64,000 nt of DNA from assembly GCA_030789695.1 (NCBI GenBank), contig CM061133.1, forward strand, positions 95,871,128 to 95,935,127, given 5' to 3'. This DNA is from Scilla litardierei. Taxonomy: Eukaryota > Streptophyta > Magnoliopsida > Asparagales > Asparagaceae. This document shows, one piece after another, positions 33,247-42,901 of this stretch. The position numbers and the translations under genes are program-made. Each line of letters opens with the position of its first letter. The stretch's first letter is position 1. The notes under the pieces were generated by a model that saw only the letters and a list, made by a program, of their open reading frames with translations, was not told where the DNA came from and made no database searches.

Positions 33247-35973
33247 TCAAGGTGGACGATACGGGTGATGCCCAAAGTCTGGCATCGCTTTAGCTCTAGG
33301 GCTGGTAGCTTTTGGTGTAGTCGGTGGCGACAAGAAAACTTGTTCGACGACTCTCCCTTTGTTGACGGGGTCCGGGGGCTTCTCCTTCATATTGGCGTTC
33401 ACCGCCACTCGTTTAAGGATCCGGATCTCATCGCCGGTGAGCCCCATGGGCTCTTTGCCTTTTCTCCTCGTAGGAGGAGCTTTTGGGAATCCGGGAGGGA
33501 TCACATGTTGGGCGACCCCTCATCAACAACTTCTTCCTTTGGTGAGCCAACTTGCTCTCCAAGATCTCCCAAGCTATCGGGGGGATTTCTTGAAAGAATC
33601 TCCTAGGAGCTTGCCTCCACAGCTCTCTCTTCTTCGTTCTCCAGCATACTGATACTAGGATCATCCGGGGGATTTGGGTGCTTCATTGACAACCCCAAGT
33701 CAAATTCGACTTTTTCTTTGCCGACGTTGAGGGAAAGCTTCCCATTCTTCACGTCTATCAAAATGCCGGCAGTGGCCATGAAAGGCCGCCCAAGGATAAT
33801 AGGGGTGTGATTATCTTCCGGCATGTCCATTACCACAAAATCCACCGGCACTTGCACTCCACTCACATCAACAGGGAGGTCATCTACCACTCCCACCGGG
33901 TATTTCACCGAACGGTCAGCAAGCTATAATGTCATGCCGGTGGGCTCCAAGTCTCCCATCCCTATTCTTTTGTATAGCGATAGAGGCATCAAACTGACGC
34001 TTGCTCCTAGATCGACGAGCGCCCTCTGGATTTGCACTTTCCCAATCGAACAAGGGATGGAGAAACTTCCTGGGTCTTTAAGCTTGGGTGGATTTGCCCG
34101 CTGAATGAGGGCGCTGCATTCCGCCGTTAATACGACCTTCTCCTTTCTGGATCCTCTTGTCACCAAGTCCTTTAAAAATTTAGCGTAGGCGGGAATCGTC
34201 TCGATAGCTTCGTGGAAGGGAATTTGTAAGCTCAGATCTTTGACCATGGCAAAGAATTTACCATACTTCTCTTCTATATTGGCTTGGGCAAGCCGTTGTG
34301 GAAAAGGCACAACGGGCTTGAACACTCTGAGGTTCCCTTCCTCATCCTTTTTCTTCTCCTCTTCATGGACTCCCTTCGGAGTAGTTGGCTTTGGCGACGA
34401 AGCACCGTCGTTATTTAATTTTTCAATTGGTCGTTCCATGACCAACGGTGCTTCCGGTTCCTTGGGGGGCACTCTTGTGGGGATTTGTGTTCCGCTCCTC
34501 AAGACGATAGCGGACACGTTCGCATGCTCATGCGTGAGTGCCAAGGTCTGATTCACCCCCTCGGGTTCACTTCAGGCTGTGGCGGTAACAGATTCTGCGG
34601 CCTCTGAAGGTTCGCCACTTGCAACCCTAGCTGGGTCACCTGATCAGTGAGGACTCTCTGTCCCATCTCTAGCTTTAAATTTATTTTCTCCTGGTTGGCG
34701 ATGTATTAAGTCAAGAGGGACTCAACTGGAGAGATGCCCCTCTGCTGGCCATATTACTGCTGAAATGGTTGCTGATTCCTGGGGGCATATTGCTGATACT
34801 GTTGTGGAGGCTGCTGCTGCTGAAACTGCTGCTGCTGAGGCCTAGCCGTCTGATATATCTGTTGTTGTTGCTGCTGAGGCGGCGGCGGCTGATACAGTCC
34901 CCGGTAGCTAAGGTTGGGGTGATTCCGGTTGTTAGGAGAGTAGGCCGGGTTGGAGCTAGTCCGTGGTGGATACGGTGCATTTCCCGTAGGATTGTAGAAT
35001 AGTGCGCTAGCTTGGTCCAATGGTGGTGAGATGTCACCACCTTCGAAGTCCCCCATGACTTCTGTTTCCACCGCGGCAATATGTTGCGTACCGCCACCAC
35101 CGGCTCCTACCATCAATGCGGAGATCTGGGTCGACAGCAAGTCAAACTTGCTGGATAATTTGTCGACATCCTCGACCCTGTGGATACCCCCAGATCTAGG
35201 TGTGGCTCTCTCGTCACACCACCGCTCATTGTTTGATGCTATATTTTCTAGAATTTGTCCGGCATCTTCTTCACTTCTTGACATAAAGGACCCTCCAGCC
35301 GCAGTGTCCATGGAAGATTTCAAATCGTCCATCAACTCATTATAGAACAGATTTATGATCTGCCACTTGGGGAGCTCATGGTGGGGGACATCTCCGCTGC
35401 ATCTCCTTGTATCTGGTCCAGGCTTCATGCAGAGACTCATGGCTGGCCTGGGAGAAGGAGGAGATCTCACTCCTTAGCTTCATGGTCTTCCCTGGAGGAA
35501 AGAACTTTGTCAGGAAAGCATTTGAAAGCTTTTCCCAGGTGTTGAATGTGTTCGGGTCCTTCCCCCTAAGCCACAACTTGGCCTTATCTCGTAGAGAGAA
35601 GGGGAATAGCTTCAGATGGATCGCCTCAGTTGTGACACCGTTTATCCGGAAGGTGTCACATTTCTCAAGAAGGAGTCCAAATGTTCAATGGGGCTCTCCA
35701 TGGGTGCACCCGAAAATTGATCCTGCTGGATCCACGTCACCAAAGACAGCTTAAGCTCGAATCTTTGCGCCGTAATAGCAGGAGGACGGATGGCGGAGGT
35801 GGACTCGATGGATGGCATCGAGTACTCAAGCAGGGACTTGTGAGGTGGGGTGTTCTCCCCATGGTTTCAGGATCCTTTCTTCTTCGCTTCTCGGCGACCA
35901 AACGCCTTAGGGTGACGTTTATCTCTGGATCAACGGGAATCAAGTCGTCGAGACTTCTTGAACTCCTGCGCAT
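33247..35973 (-). pseudogene. Gag-protease polyprotein, broken (element 1)
   Basis: Starts at 35973 with MRRSSRSLDDLIP. The retrotransposon gag domain (WLRGKDPNTFNTWEKL and LPKWQIINLFYNEL) is interrupted by frameshifts near 35400 and 35640, and a Gln-rich linker follows. The protease reads RALVDLGASVSLMPLSLY with the catalytic Asp in DLGA, then a TAG stop near 33925 and PIILGRPFMATAG. It continues past a further stop near 33505 to a C-terminal extension ending HHPYRPP. It is collinear with the 813-codon ORF of element 2. Gag would form particles and the protease would process them; this copy is dead. Confidence 0.88.
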
Positions 35974-36149
35974 GAAAAACAACAAACACCCGTGAAGCGA
36001 AAAGTGGGAAAGAAACAGATAAAATAGAAAATAAAAAATAAAAATAAGAAAATAAAAAGGAAAAAGAAGAATGTGAAAATTATCGCGAGGTAGAGATGTG
36101 AGCTAGACTCAAGGGTTCATGAAATCCTAAAATAACAAGCACGTTGCCT

Positions 36150-36168
36150 CCCCGACAACGGCGCCATA
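36150..36168 (-). other. Primer-binding site, tRNA-Asp (element 1)
   Basis: The minus strand reads TGGCGCCGTTGTCGGGGA, complementary to the 3' end of plant tRNA-Asp with one mismatch. It lies five bases inside the 5' LTR. Confidence 0.8.
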
Positions 36169-37128
36169 AAGCTTGACGTCCCCCGCTTTTCGCAGCCATC
36201 AGATGTGTGCAATATATAATTGGGGACGTGAGATTTAAATATTTGTAACCGCAAGCGCACGGTGTCGTAGTGTGGCTTGGGGGTCGAACTCAGGGAGGCG
36301 TGGTTGTGCTTGTGTCAAGAAGGATCGGATTCACCCCATGGGCGAGGTAGCCCGAATCGGATGATGGGTTGTCACAGAAAATAGAATGCAAGGGATAAAC
36401 AATATAAAGGGAAAACCCAGGACTTTGGTTTCCGCCCTATCGTGCGATTCTCGCCGATACTGCCTACGGGTAGGATGACGATCGAAATTAGGGTCTAATG
36501 GTGAGACGTTGCCTCTAAAGTGATACCAGCGTCCCATGGGCCCGATATTCCGATCGGTGCCCAAGAAGATACACCGGACTTTTCGGGTTCGGTCAGTGGG
36601 CATTCCCATGTCCATTAACACTGACCGACTCCGGGAGCACTAAGCTCGCAACGATAACTCCCAACATCTCATCATGTCGCTCCCGCGCGCTAGGATTCGA
36701 CGTCTACGCTAAGGGCGTGAGCTATGGCTAGGGAGTCAACTGCCAAGTTTATTCCCCCTTGGCCCAACGGTCAAAGGCGGTCTTTTTCCCGCCGATGACA
36801 ATAAAACACCCCGCGTAACTGGTAGATTCCTAATCCCATCGATTTCCTAGTCCTATGGATGCATTGGAGAGAGCCCACGAAGGGGTTTCCACCAAAATCC
36901 CAGATTTGGGAACTACTCACACATATTTACTAAAAAGAGATCTAAATCAAAATCTACCGTTAAAAACATGATCAAGCAATTGGAAAGCATTAAGAGCAAT
37001 GCTAATAACACTATATTAAAGTTTAACAAAGATCGAAAAACTTACAAATATCTGAAAAATTACAGACGTCAAGAGAGAGAAAAAATAGCAAAAAATAACA
37101 GCTCTCGTTTCTGGAAAACCTAGGGGTC

Positions 37129-37138
37129 CTATATATAG
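37129..37138 (-). promoter_or_regulatory. LTR TATA box (element 1)
   Basis: The minus strand reads TCTATATATAGGACC immediately downstream of the palindrome array. Confidence 0.65.
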
Positions 37139-37144
37139 AATACG

Positions 37145-37525
37145 ATATCACCAGATCGGTTGAAAAGTCAACCGATCGGGTGACCTGCTTCGTTTCTTCG
37201 GCAGTTCAGCATGGGACTTCACCCGGTCATATGGCACGGTCGGTTGAGGGTTGAAGCTGATCGGTTGGATCTTCGTGCCGTCGGGTGAACCGGTCGGTTG
37301 AGCTCTCCGTGTCATGGCTTCGGAGGATTGGCTACAGGTGAACCGATCGGGTGAAGGTCACCCGATCGGTTGGCATTCAGCATGAAATTCCAGAGAGTTG
37401 GGGCGTTTGAACCGGTCTCTGAACCGACCGGGTGACTTCTTGACCGCTCGAGCCTGTGTCCGGGTGGTGCACGCGTGCATCACCCGATCGGTTGGAAGTG
37501 ACCAACCGGTCGGGTGAGGGGTTGA
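37145..37525. repeat. LTR palindrome array (element 1)
   Basis: About 14 copies of CCGATCGG-centred or CCGGTCGG-centred motifs. They alternate GGTTG and GGGTGA arms, with irregular spacing. Confidence 0.85.
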
Positions 37526-37762
37526 AAGATGTGATCTTCGTCGTTTGACCCCCTGGATGACGTGTGACTCCTCCCGTTGCTTCGTGGACTCATGATATCG
37601 TTGTTTTATGTCCCCTACACCGGTAAACTCCTACAAAAATACAAAAACACGGAAAAGTGAAAGAAAACAAGAAAACACGAGAAAACAAATACAAGACGGC
37701 AGAAAATAGCGGAAAAATACAGAAGAAAACGTGCGTGAATATATGAAATATAAACGACGTCA

Positions 37763-37870
37763 ATGACCAGTCACACGGTCGTGTGAGTTGTCACACAACA
37801 GTGTGATTGAATTTTTCTGTGAATCTAGGCCAAATTTTGGCCCAGTTGGTTAGGGTTTTGAGGGTGTATT
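37763..37870 (+). repeat. Old gypsy LTR, middle slice
   Basis: Host DNA between the two gag elements: TSD atgac, then TCACACGGTCGTGTGAGTTG and one more degenerate copy, then a GGCCAAATTTTGGCC palindrome, ending in TSD gtatt. It joins 31543 on the left and 47083 on the right. Confidence 0.6.
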
Positions 37871-38795
37871 TGACCGGCGCCCGTGAGAGTGTCGCGACGG
37901 CGCGGTGTCGTTTACCGCAAGTATCACGGTTAGTGTAAGGTGCTGGAATATCGAACTCAGGGAGGCGAGGTTGTGCTTGGGTCAGGTAGGACCTAAATCA
38001 CCCCGAGGGGCGAGCTAGCCCGAATCGGTGAATGGTTGTCACGAAAGGAAATAAATGGGTATGAACAACAAGAAAGAAAACCCGGGACTTCGGTTTCCAA
38101 CCCGACGAGAGACTCTCGCCAATACGGCCTACGGGTATGGATAGCGATCGGGATTAGGGTCTAATGGTGAGACGTTGCCTCCAAAAGTGGTACCGGCGTC
38201 CCATGGGCCCGATATTCCGGTCGGTGCCCAGGATGATACACCGGACTTCCCGGATTCGATCAGTGGGCACTCCCGTGTCCATTAACACTGATCGATCCCG
38301 GGAGCACTAAGACAGCAACGATAACTCCCAACGTCTCATCCTGCCGCTCCCGTGTGCTAGGATTCGGCGTCTACGCTAAGGGTGTGAGCTATGGCTAGGG
38401 AGTCAACCGCCAAGTTTATTCCCCCTTGGCCCGACGGTCAAAGGCGGTCTTTTTCCCGCCGATGACAATGAAACACCCCGCGTAACCGTTAGATTCCTAC
38501 TCCCTATCGATTTCCTAACCCTATGGACGCATCGGGAAGAGCCCCCGAAGGGGTTTCCACCAAAATCCCAGATTTGGGAACTACTCACAAAAATTCATGA
38601 AAACGCAATCTAAATGAAATTTAACCGTTGGAATCATAATCGGACAATTGCAATGCGGAAGTAATAGAGTAATAAAGACAATAGTAAAATTTTAGAAAGA
38701 TCTGAAAACTTACAAAAGAGTAACAATTACAGCCGTCACAAGGAAATAAAACAGTAGGAAAAATAACAGCTCTCGTTTCTGGAACCCTAGGGGTT

Positions 38796-38805
38796 CTATT
38801 TATAG
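38796..38805 (-). promoter_or_regulatory. LTR TATA box (element 2, 3' LTR)
   Basis: The minus strand reads GTCTATAAATAGAACCCC, a consensus TATA box directly after the palindrome array. The twin site in the 5' LTR is at 46457-46466. Confidence 0.75.
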
Positions 38806-38814
38806 ACCGCCGCA

Positions 38815-39185
38815 TCAACCGATCGGTTGACAAGTCAACCGATCGGTTGATCCGTTACAAAATATTAACAGAAAACAGCGAGCTTTCACCCGATCACATG
38901 AACCGGTCGGGTGAGTTCTTGGGTGACCGGTTGGATCTTGGAGCAGTCGGGTGAATCGATCGGTTCGACGTCCGTGTCTTCAGCTCTTCTTCTTCAGCTA
39001 CAGATGAACCGATCGGGTGAGAGTCACCCGATCGGTTGGCGTTTTGCTTCGAGAAAACAGAGAACATCACCCACTGAACCGGTCTGCGAACCGGTCGGGT
39101 GACTTCTTTGTGAGCTGCGGCAGAGGCCGGGTGGTGCACTCGTGCATCACCCGATCGGTTGGAGATGCCCAACCGAACGGGTGAG
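38815..39185. repeat. LTR palindrome array (element 2, 3' LTR)
   Basis: Includes exact TCAACCGATCGGTTGA copies at about 38815 and 38836, and about ten CACCCGATCGGTTG or GAACCGGTCGGGTG variants. Confidence 0.88.
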
Positions 39186-39430
39186 GGGCTGAAAGATGAC
39201 TTCTTTGGCGTTTGACCCCCTGGATCACGTGTGACTTCTCCCGTTGCTCCGGGGACTTGGGATATCATCGTTAGACGTCCCCTACGTGGTCAATCCCCTG
39301 CAATCATGGAAAAACACAGAAAAGTGAAAGAACACGGGAAAATACACGAAAACGAATAAGAGACGGCGGAAAAACACGGAGAAACACAAAAGAAAACGTG
39401 CGTGAATATATGAAATATAAACGCACGTCA

Positions 39431-39445
39431 AAATCCCCCAAGCTG
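39431..39445 (-). other. Polypurine tract (element 2)
   Basis: The minus strand reads AGCTTGGGGGATTT directly before the LTR start. It is preceded by a hairpin CTTCCTCG/CGAGGAAG (39450-39470). Confidence 0.75.
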
Positions 39446-41200
39446 AACTCTTCCTCGTCCTCGAGGAAGACGAGTGAGAGTAGGAGCTCGGAAGGGGAAA
39501 ATAGAGAGGAAGAAAGAAAAAGGAAACTCTAAGCCCTAGATCGCCCATCAGAGCCACCAAAATCAAAAACCACCCACCAAGCAAGCAAACGCCAAATCAC
39601 ACCACTAAACCTAGGAAAGCGAGTCCAAATAAGTGTCGTGGGTCCACGCAGTGAAGCGCGAGTGAGCGTGGTCGTGTGCTAGCAAATGGTGATGCTTTCT
39701 ACGATGTGCTACGAGGCTCGATATACACAAATCCAAGATATGACCCAAAATATCGATCCGAATTGAATTAAGCGGCGAATATAAGTTCAAGCATGCATGG
39801 GAAGAGTGGGAATAGAAGCGTATCATGCATCGGGGACTCCACAACTAGGGTTAAGGAAATCACGCCACTATAGCCTAGATTCTAGCTAAAAAGTTCCTAT
39901 GCCAAGTGTTTTCGATAACGACCGGAGTTGGGATGATGTGGAGAAGAACACTCGGTGCAAATTCTCGCCTTCCCTTTATTCTTGGCAAGTATGAAAAAAT
40001 ATTCACACGGAAATTTTTTTTTGGGTTTTGGGTATTTGCATATTTTTTTTGGCTTTTTGGCTATACAATCTTTTTCTTTTCATTTCTTTTTGGGTTTTTC
40101 TTTTCTTTTCTCCCCTTTTGTTTTTGGATTTTTAGGTTTTTGGCTATACACATGTGTACTCTCCCAAGTGGGAGAACGGTACACGATGAGGGGATTTACA
40201 CCAAGTAAAACAAAAGAGAAGTCGAAATCTAAACACTCGGGCAAAGGAAACTATTCTCGCTAAATAGAGCATAGGCCAAATGGGTTATCCTAGTCCTTAG
40301 TTGTGGAATCCCGACGCAAGCGAATTGAAGTATACGATATAAATATAGCATGCATATAGTGGAAACAAATACCGCATATTCAAATCGGAGCATGATAAAC
40401 TAGGGGTCATTCCTGGACATGTATATAAAGTAAAATCACAAAGCAGAAGCACACCTAATGCTAGTCACGACACACGACTCACAAAAAGCTAAGTGGACCC
40501 ATGATGCGTGAAATGCAAGAGGACTCGAAATCCTAGGGTTAGTGAGTGTGATTATCGATGCAATGCTAGGTGTGTGTGACTTTGTGGCGATTCATCATAG
40601 GATTCATTTCTAGGAGAAAGAGCTAAAGAAGAAGAAAAGAAAAAAAATAAAAACACGATGAAAACGACACAAAAACGAAAAAGAAGGACACAAACGACGC
40701 ACATAGTGCGACTCCCCCAAGCTGAAGTTTGCATTGCCCTCAATGCAATATGAGTGAGTACGGGAGGGCAATGAAAATGGGGGGAATACGCACCGACGCA
40801 AAAAGAAATGAAAACGAGGAAAACACTTAGATTAAACTTGATAAAGAAAGAAAGATCAAAATCAAAATCAAACAACACGAAAATAAAAATAAAAGTAGAA
40901 CCACACGACACGACACTCAAAAACGAAAAACAAGCACACACACAAAAATGAGAAAAACGAACAAAACACGACAGCACACCAAAATAGACGTCCCCCAAGC
41001 TAGATCAGATAGTGCTAGCGAAATGATATGATCGATGAAATCCATATATGTGCAAGGGGGAGACAAAAACAAAAGAGGTGAATTCAGAAAGCGACACACA
41101 AAAAGTCCCCTCCCCCCCGTCCCGACAGAGACAAAGCAGGGCCCCGAAAAGACAGATGGGCACAAATATTGGGGGGGGGGGCAAAAGTGGGAGAGAGAAA
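39446..41200 (-). other. 3' noncoding region of element 2
   Basis: No credible coding sequence. Two extra copies of the polypurine-like AGCTTGGGGGA lie at 40711-40724 (preceded by the hairpin TTGCATTG/CAATGCAA) and 40991-41002. Runs of T at 40010-40140 and A-rich DNA at 40600-40960 produce low-complexity frames that I reject. Confidence 0.6.
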
Positions 41201-41578
41201 TCAAGCAGGGGCACCACCCTCTGGGGGTGGTGACGGGGGCCTGTGCAATGGGCCAGGAGTCGTGGGAGGTGGAATGTGGAGCTCGGAGACGTCGGGTGGG
41301 TCTTCACGGATGTGGCGGATGAAGCTTTGAAGAAACGGGAGGTCTCGGTCGACGGATTCCTCGGTTATCCGACCACCCTGACCAGCTAGGAGGACCATGG
41401 CCATGAATCGGTCGGCATGGTCATCGGTTTGGAATTGTATCCCATATTCGGGATCGAAAGCACGAGGTGGGGAAGTGGTGGATGGGTTGGAGGTGGCGGG
41501 CTGTGCGCGACGGGTACAACGGTTGGGCCTAGGGTTCGAAGAGCCGTCCTCGGTGGGTTTAACACGGTGGGGAGGCAT
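41201..41578 (-). CDS. Second ORF of element 2, unknown protein (125 aa)
   Basis: Starting at the ATG at 41578 it reads MPPHRVKPTEDGSSNPRPNR. A stretch around residues 40-90 contains DHADRFMAMVLL and DRDLPFLQSFIRHI, and the tail is Pro-rich. A longer upstream frame exists, but this Met follows a typical A-rich leader and starts the polar sequence. It lies downstream of the gag-protease and of an internal palindrome-TATA module. The position is that of the env-like/accessory ORF of Athila/Tat elements, but I see no signal peptide or membrane segment. It could be the N-terminus of a longer truncated protein. Confidence 0.45.
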   Translation of the reverse strand: MPPHRVKPTEDGSSNPRPNRCTRRAQPATSNPSTTSPPRAFDPEYGIQFQTDDHADRFMAMVLLAGQGGRITEESVDRDLPFLQSFIRHIREDPPDVSELHIPPPTTPGPLHRPPSPPPEGGAPA

Positions 41579-42005
41579 CGTGTGGGTGTCGCTCGTGTGC
41601 GTAGGTATGCAAACGTACAATGAATTCAACACGAACACGAAATACGAACAGCACTCAAGTGGAATATTCTCGGTAAGATTAAAATTAAGCAAAGGAGCGA
41701 GTTTACCCAAATGAGATGAAGATAGTTGCTCGTTGACGTCCCGATGCTACTCGATTGGAGCACGCTGTGAAGCCGCAGCGATCTCTTCAACAAGTTTCGA
41801 TATTTTGGGAGGATGGGTGAAATTTATGGTTTTGTGTGCAGGGAGATGGCGGGGGAATGGAGGGAAATCGATGATTGACGGGTAGGGAGATGGCGGGGGG
41901 AAACGATCGAGGTTGATCTTGGGGAAGAAAGAAGGCAGGTGCATGAGAGGAGGCGAAACGGCGGCGATTTGGGCGATCGGGCGAGGGTGGAAATGAACGG
42001 GTGTC
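41579..42005 (-). other. Leader between internal TATA and second ORF (element 2)
   Basis: G-rich tracts and no convincing frame. It would be the 5' leader of a transcript starting at the internal TATA (inference). Confidence 0.45.
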
Positions 42006-42013
42006 GGGGGGGT

Positions 42014-42021
42014 TTATATAG
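42014..42021 (-). promoter_or_regulatory. Internal TATA box (element 2)
   Basis: The minus strand reads AACTCTATATAAACCCCCCC just downstream of the internal palindrome array, about 435 bp upstream of the ATG at 41578. Confidence 0.55.
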
Positions 42022-42032
42022 AGTTTTATGTC

Positions 42033-42380
42033 GAACCGATCGGGTGAGTTGTCACCCGATCGGTTGACGGTTAGGTCGAAAATCTTGTCGAAGAAATGCT
42101 ACAGGCGAACCGGTCGGTTGACTTATCAACCGATCGGTTGGCCACTCCACTCATTTTCCCGAGAACTTAGGGCTGCTCACCCGGTCACGTCAACCGGCCG
42201 CGCTAGAACTCAACCGATCGGTTGATATTCCCCAAAATATCCCGAGAGTTCTCCCCAGCTCACCCGGTCTGCCACCCGGTCTCTTCATTACTCCAACCGA
42301 TCGGTTCATCTTGGGACAGATCTCGGCTTGTATCTGATACATCCCAACCGATCGGGTGAGTTGTCAACCGATCGGTTGGG
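42033..42380. repeat. Internal palindrome array (element 2)
   Basis: About 13 CCGATCGG or CCGGTCGG motifs, including exact TCAACCGATCGGTTG copies. It resembles the LTR arrays in density and arms but sits in the internal region, and is collinear with 32706-33055. Confidence 0.87.
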
Positions 42381-42512
42381 GCTTTGTTTCCTGCAAAAGC
42401 CAACAGATTGTCTAAGTCCCCGAACGGATCTTCTCGCGACTGATTTTATTTATAAAAATAGATAAAATAAAGTAAAAAATAACGCTAAAATTGACGGAAA
42501 AGTTTAGAACAT

Positions 42513-42533
42513 GGGTTGCCTCCCATGAAGCGC
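42513..42533 (-). other. GGGAGGCAACCC motif (element 2)
   Basis: Same motif and position as at 33185-33205, about 40 bp past the end of the gag-protease C-terminal extension. Confidence 0.6.
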
Positions 42534-42573
42534 ACTTGTTTAACGTCGTTGGCTCGACGCCCGCAAGAGATGC

Positions 42574-42900
42574 TCATGGTGGCTGATACGGGTGATGCCC
42601 AAATTTCGGCATCTCTTTCTCGTTGGAGCTGAAGGCGCTTGGAGTAGTCAGCGGCTGGAAAAATACTTGCTCGACTACCCTCCCTTTGTTCTTGGGATCC
42701 GGGGGCTTTTCCTTGGTGTTGGCGCTTCCCGCCATTTTCTTCAGGATCCGGACCTCGTCTTTAGTGAGGACCATGGGCTCCTTCCCCGTTCTCCTCACAG
42801 GAGGAGCCTTGGGGAAACCGGGAGGGGTCGTTCTCGCCGCACTCGGTCTTCCAGCAGCTTCTTCGTTCTCGGGGCCGTCTCCATCTTCTGAATCCCCCAA
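42574..42900 (-). CDS. C-terminal extension of gag-protease, shifted by a C-run
   Basis: About 100 codons reading DGDGPENEEAAGRPSAARTT then PPGFPKAPPVRRTGKEPM and ending HHPYQPP. Element 1 has the same extension attached to the protease, where the run is C6 and the frame is continuous. Here the run is 11 C (minus strand, 42917-42907) and throws the protein into a stop, so this extension is separated from the main ORF. The cause may be a slippage mutation, a sequencing error, or frameshifting. Confidence 0.6.
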   Translation of the reverse strand: MGDSEDGDGPENEEAAGRPSAARTTPPGFPKAPPVRRTGKEPMVLTKDEVRILKKMAGSANTKEKPPDPKNKGRVVEQVFFQPLTTPSAFSSNEKEMPKFGHHPYQPP

Positions 42901-42901
42901 G

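Larger units (their letters stand above)
31544..37762 (-). mobile_element. Gag-only gypsy element 1 (TR-GAG type)
   Basis: TSD atgac at 31539-31543 and 37763-37767. The 5' LTR (minus sense) is 36174-37762 and ends with CGACGTCA at the high-coordinate side. A primer site for tRNA-Asp follows at about 36150-36168. Internal DNA encodes a broken gag-protease, then the GGGAGGCAACCC motif, a palindrome-TATA module, and a short second ORF. The 3' LTR is truncated to 31544-32017: its U3 half, the polypurine tract and the end of the internal region are deleted. No RT, RNase H or integrase is present. The Athila/Tat type is inferred from the gag, the protease and the tRNA-Asp primer. Confidence 0.88.
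36174..37762 (-). repeat. 5' LTR of gag element 1 (1589 bp)
   Basis: TG...CA ends and TSD atgac on its outer side. In the minus sense it holds the palindrome array (37525-37145), the TATA CTATATATAG at 37138-37129, then the transcribed part. It is clearly related to, but distinct from, the LTRs of element 2. Confidence 0.88.
37871..39430 (-). repeat. 3' LTR of gag element 2 (1560 bp)
   Basis: Starts TGACCGGCGCCCG and ends CGCACGTCA. Nearly identical to 45513-47077, implying a recent insertion. Confidence 0.92.

Noticed and set aside
39895..40263. Phe-rich membrane-like frame
   Set aside because: Derived from T-rich low-complexity DNA in a noncoding region, opposite in strand to the element.
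41005..41322. Several overlapping frames on both strands in the 3' part of gag element 2
   Set aside because: Low-complexity, poly-C/G-rich noncoding DNA; only the 41201-41578 frame has a plausible start and composition.
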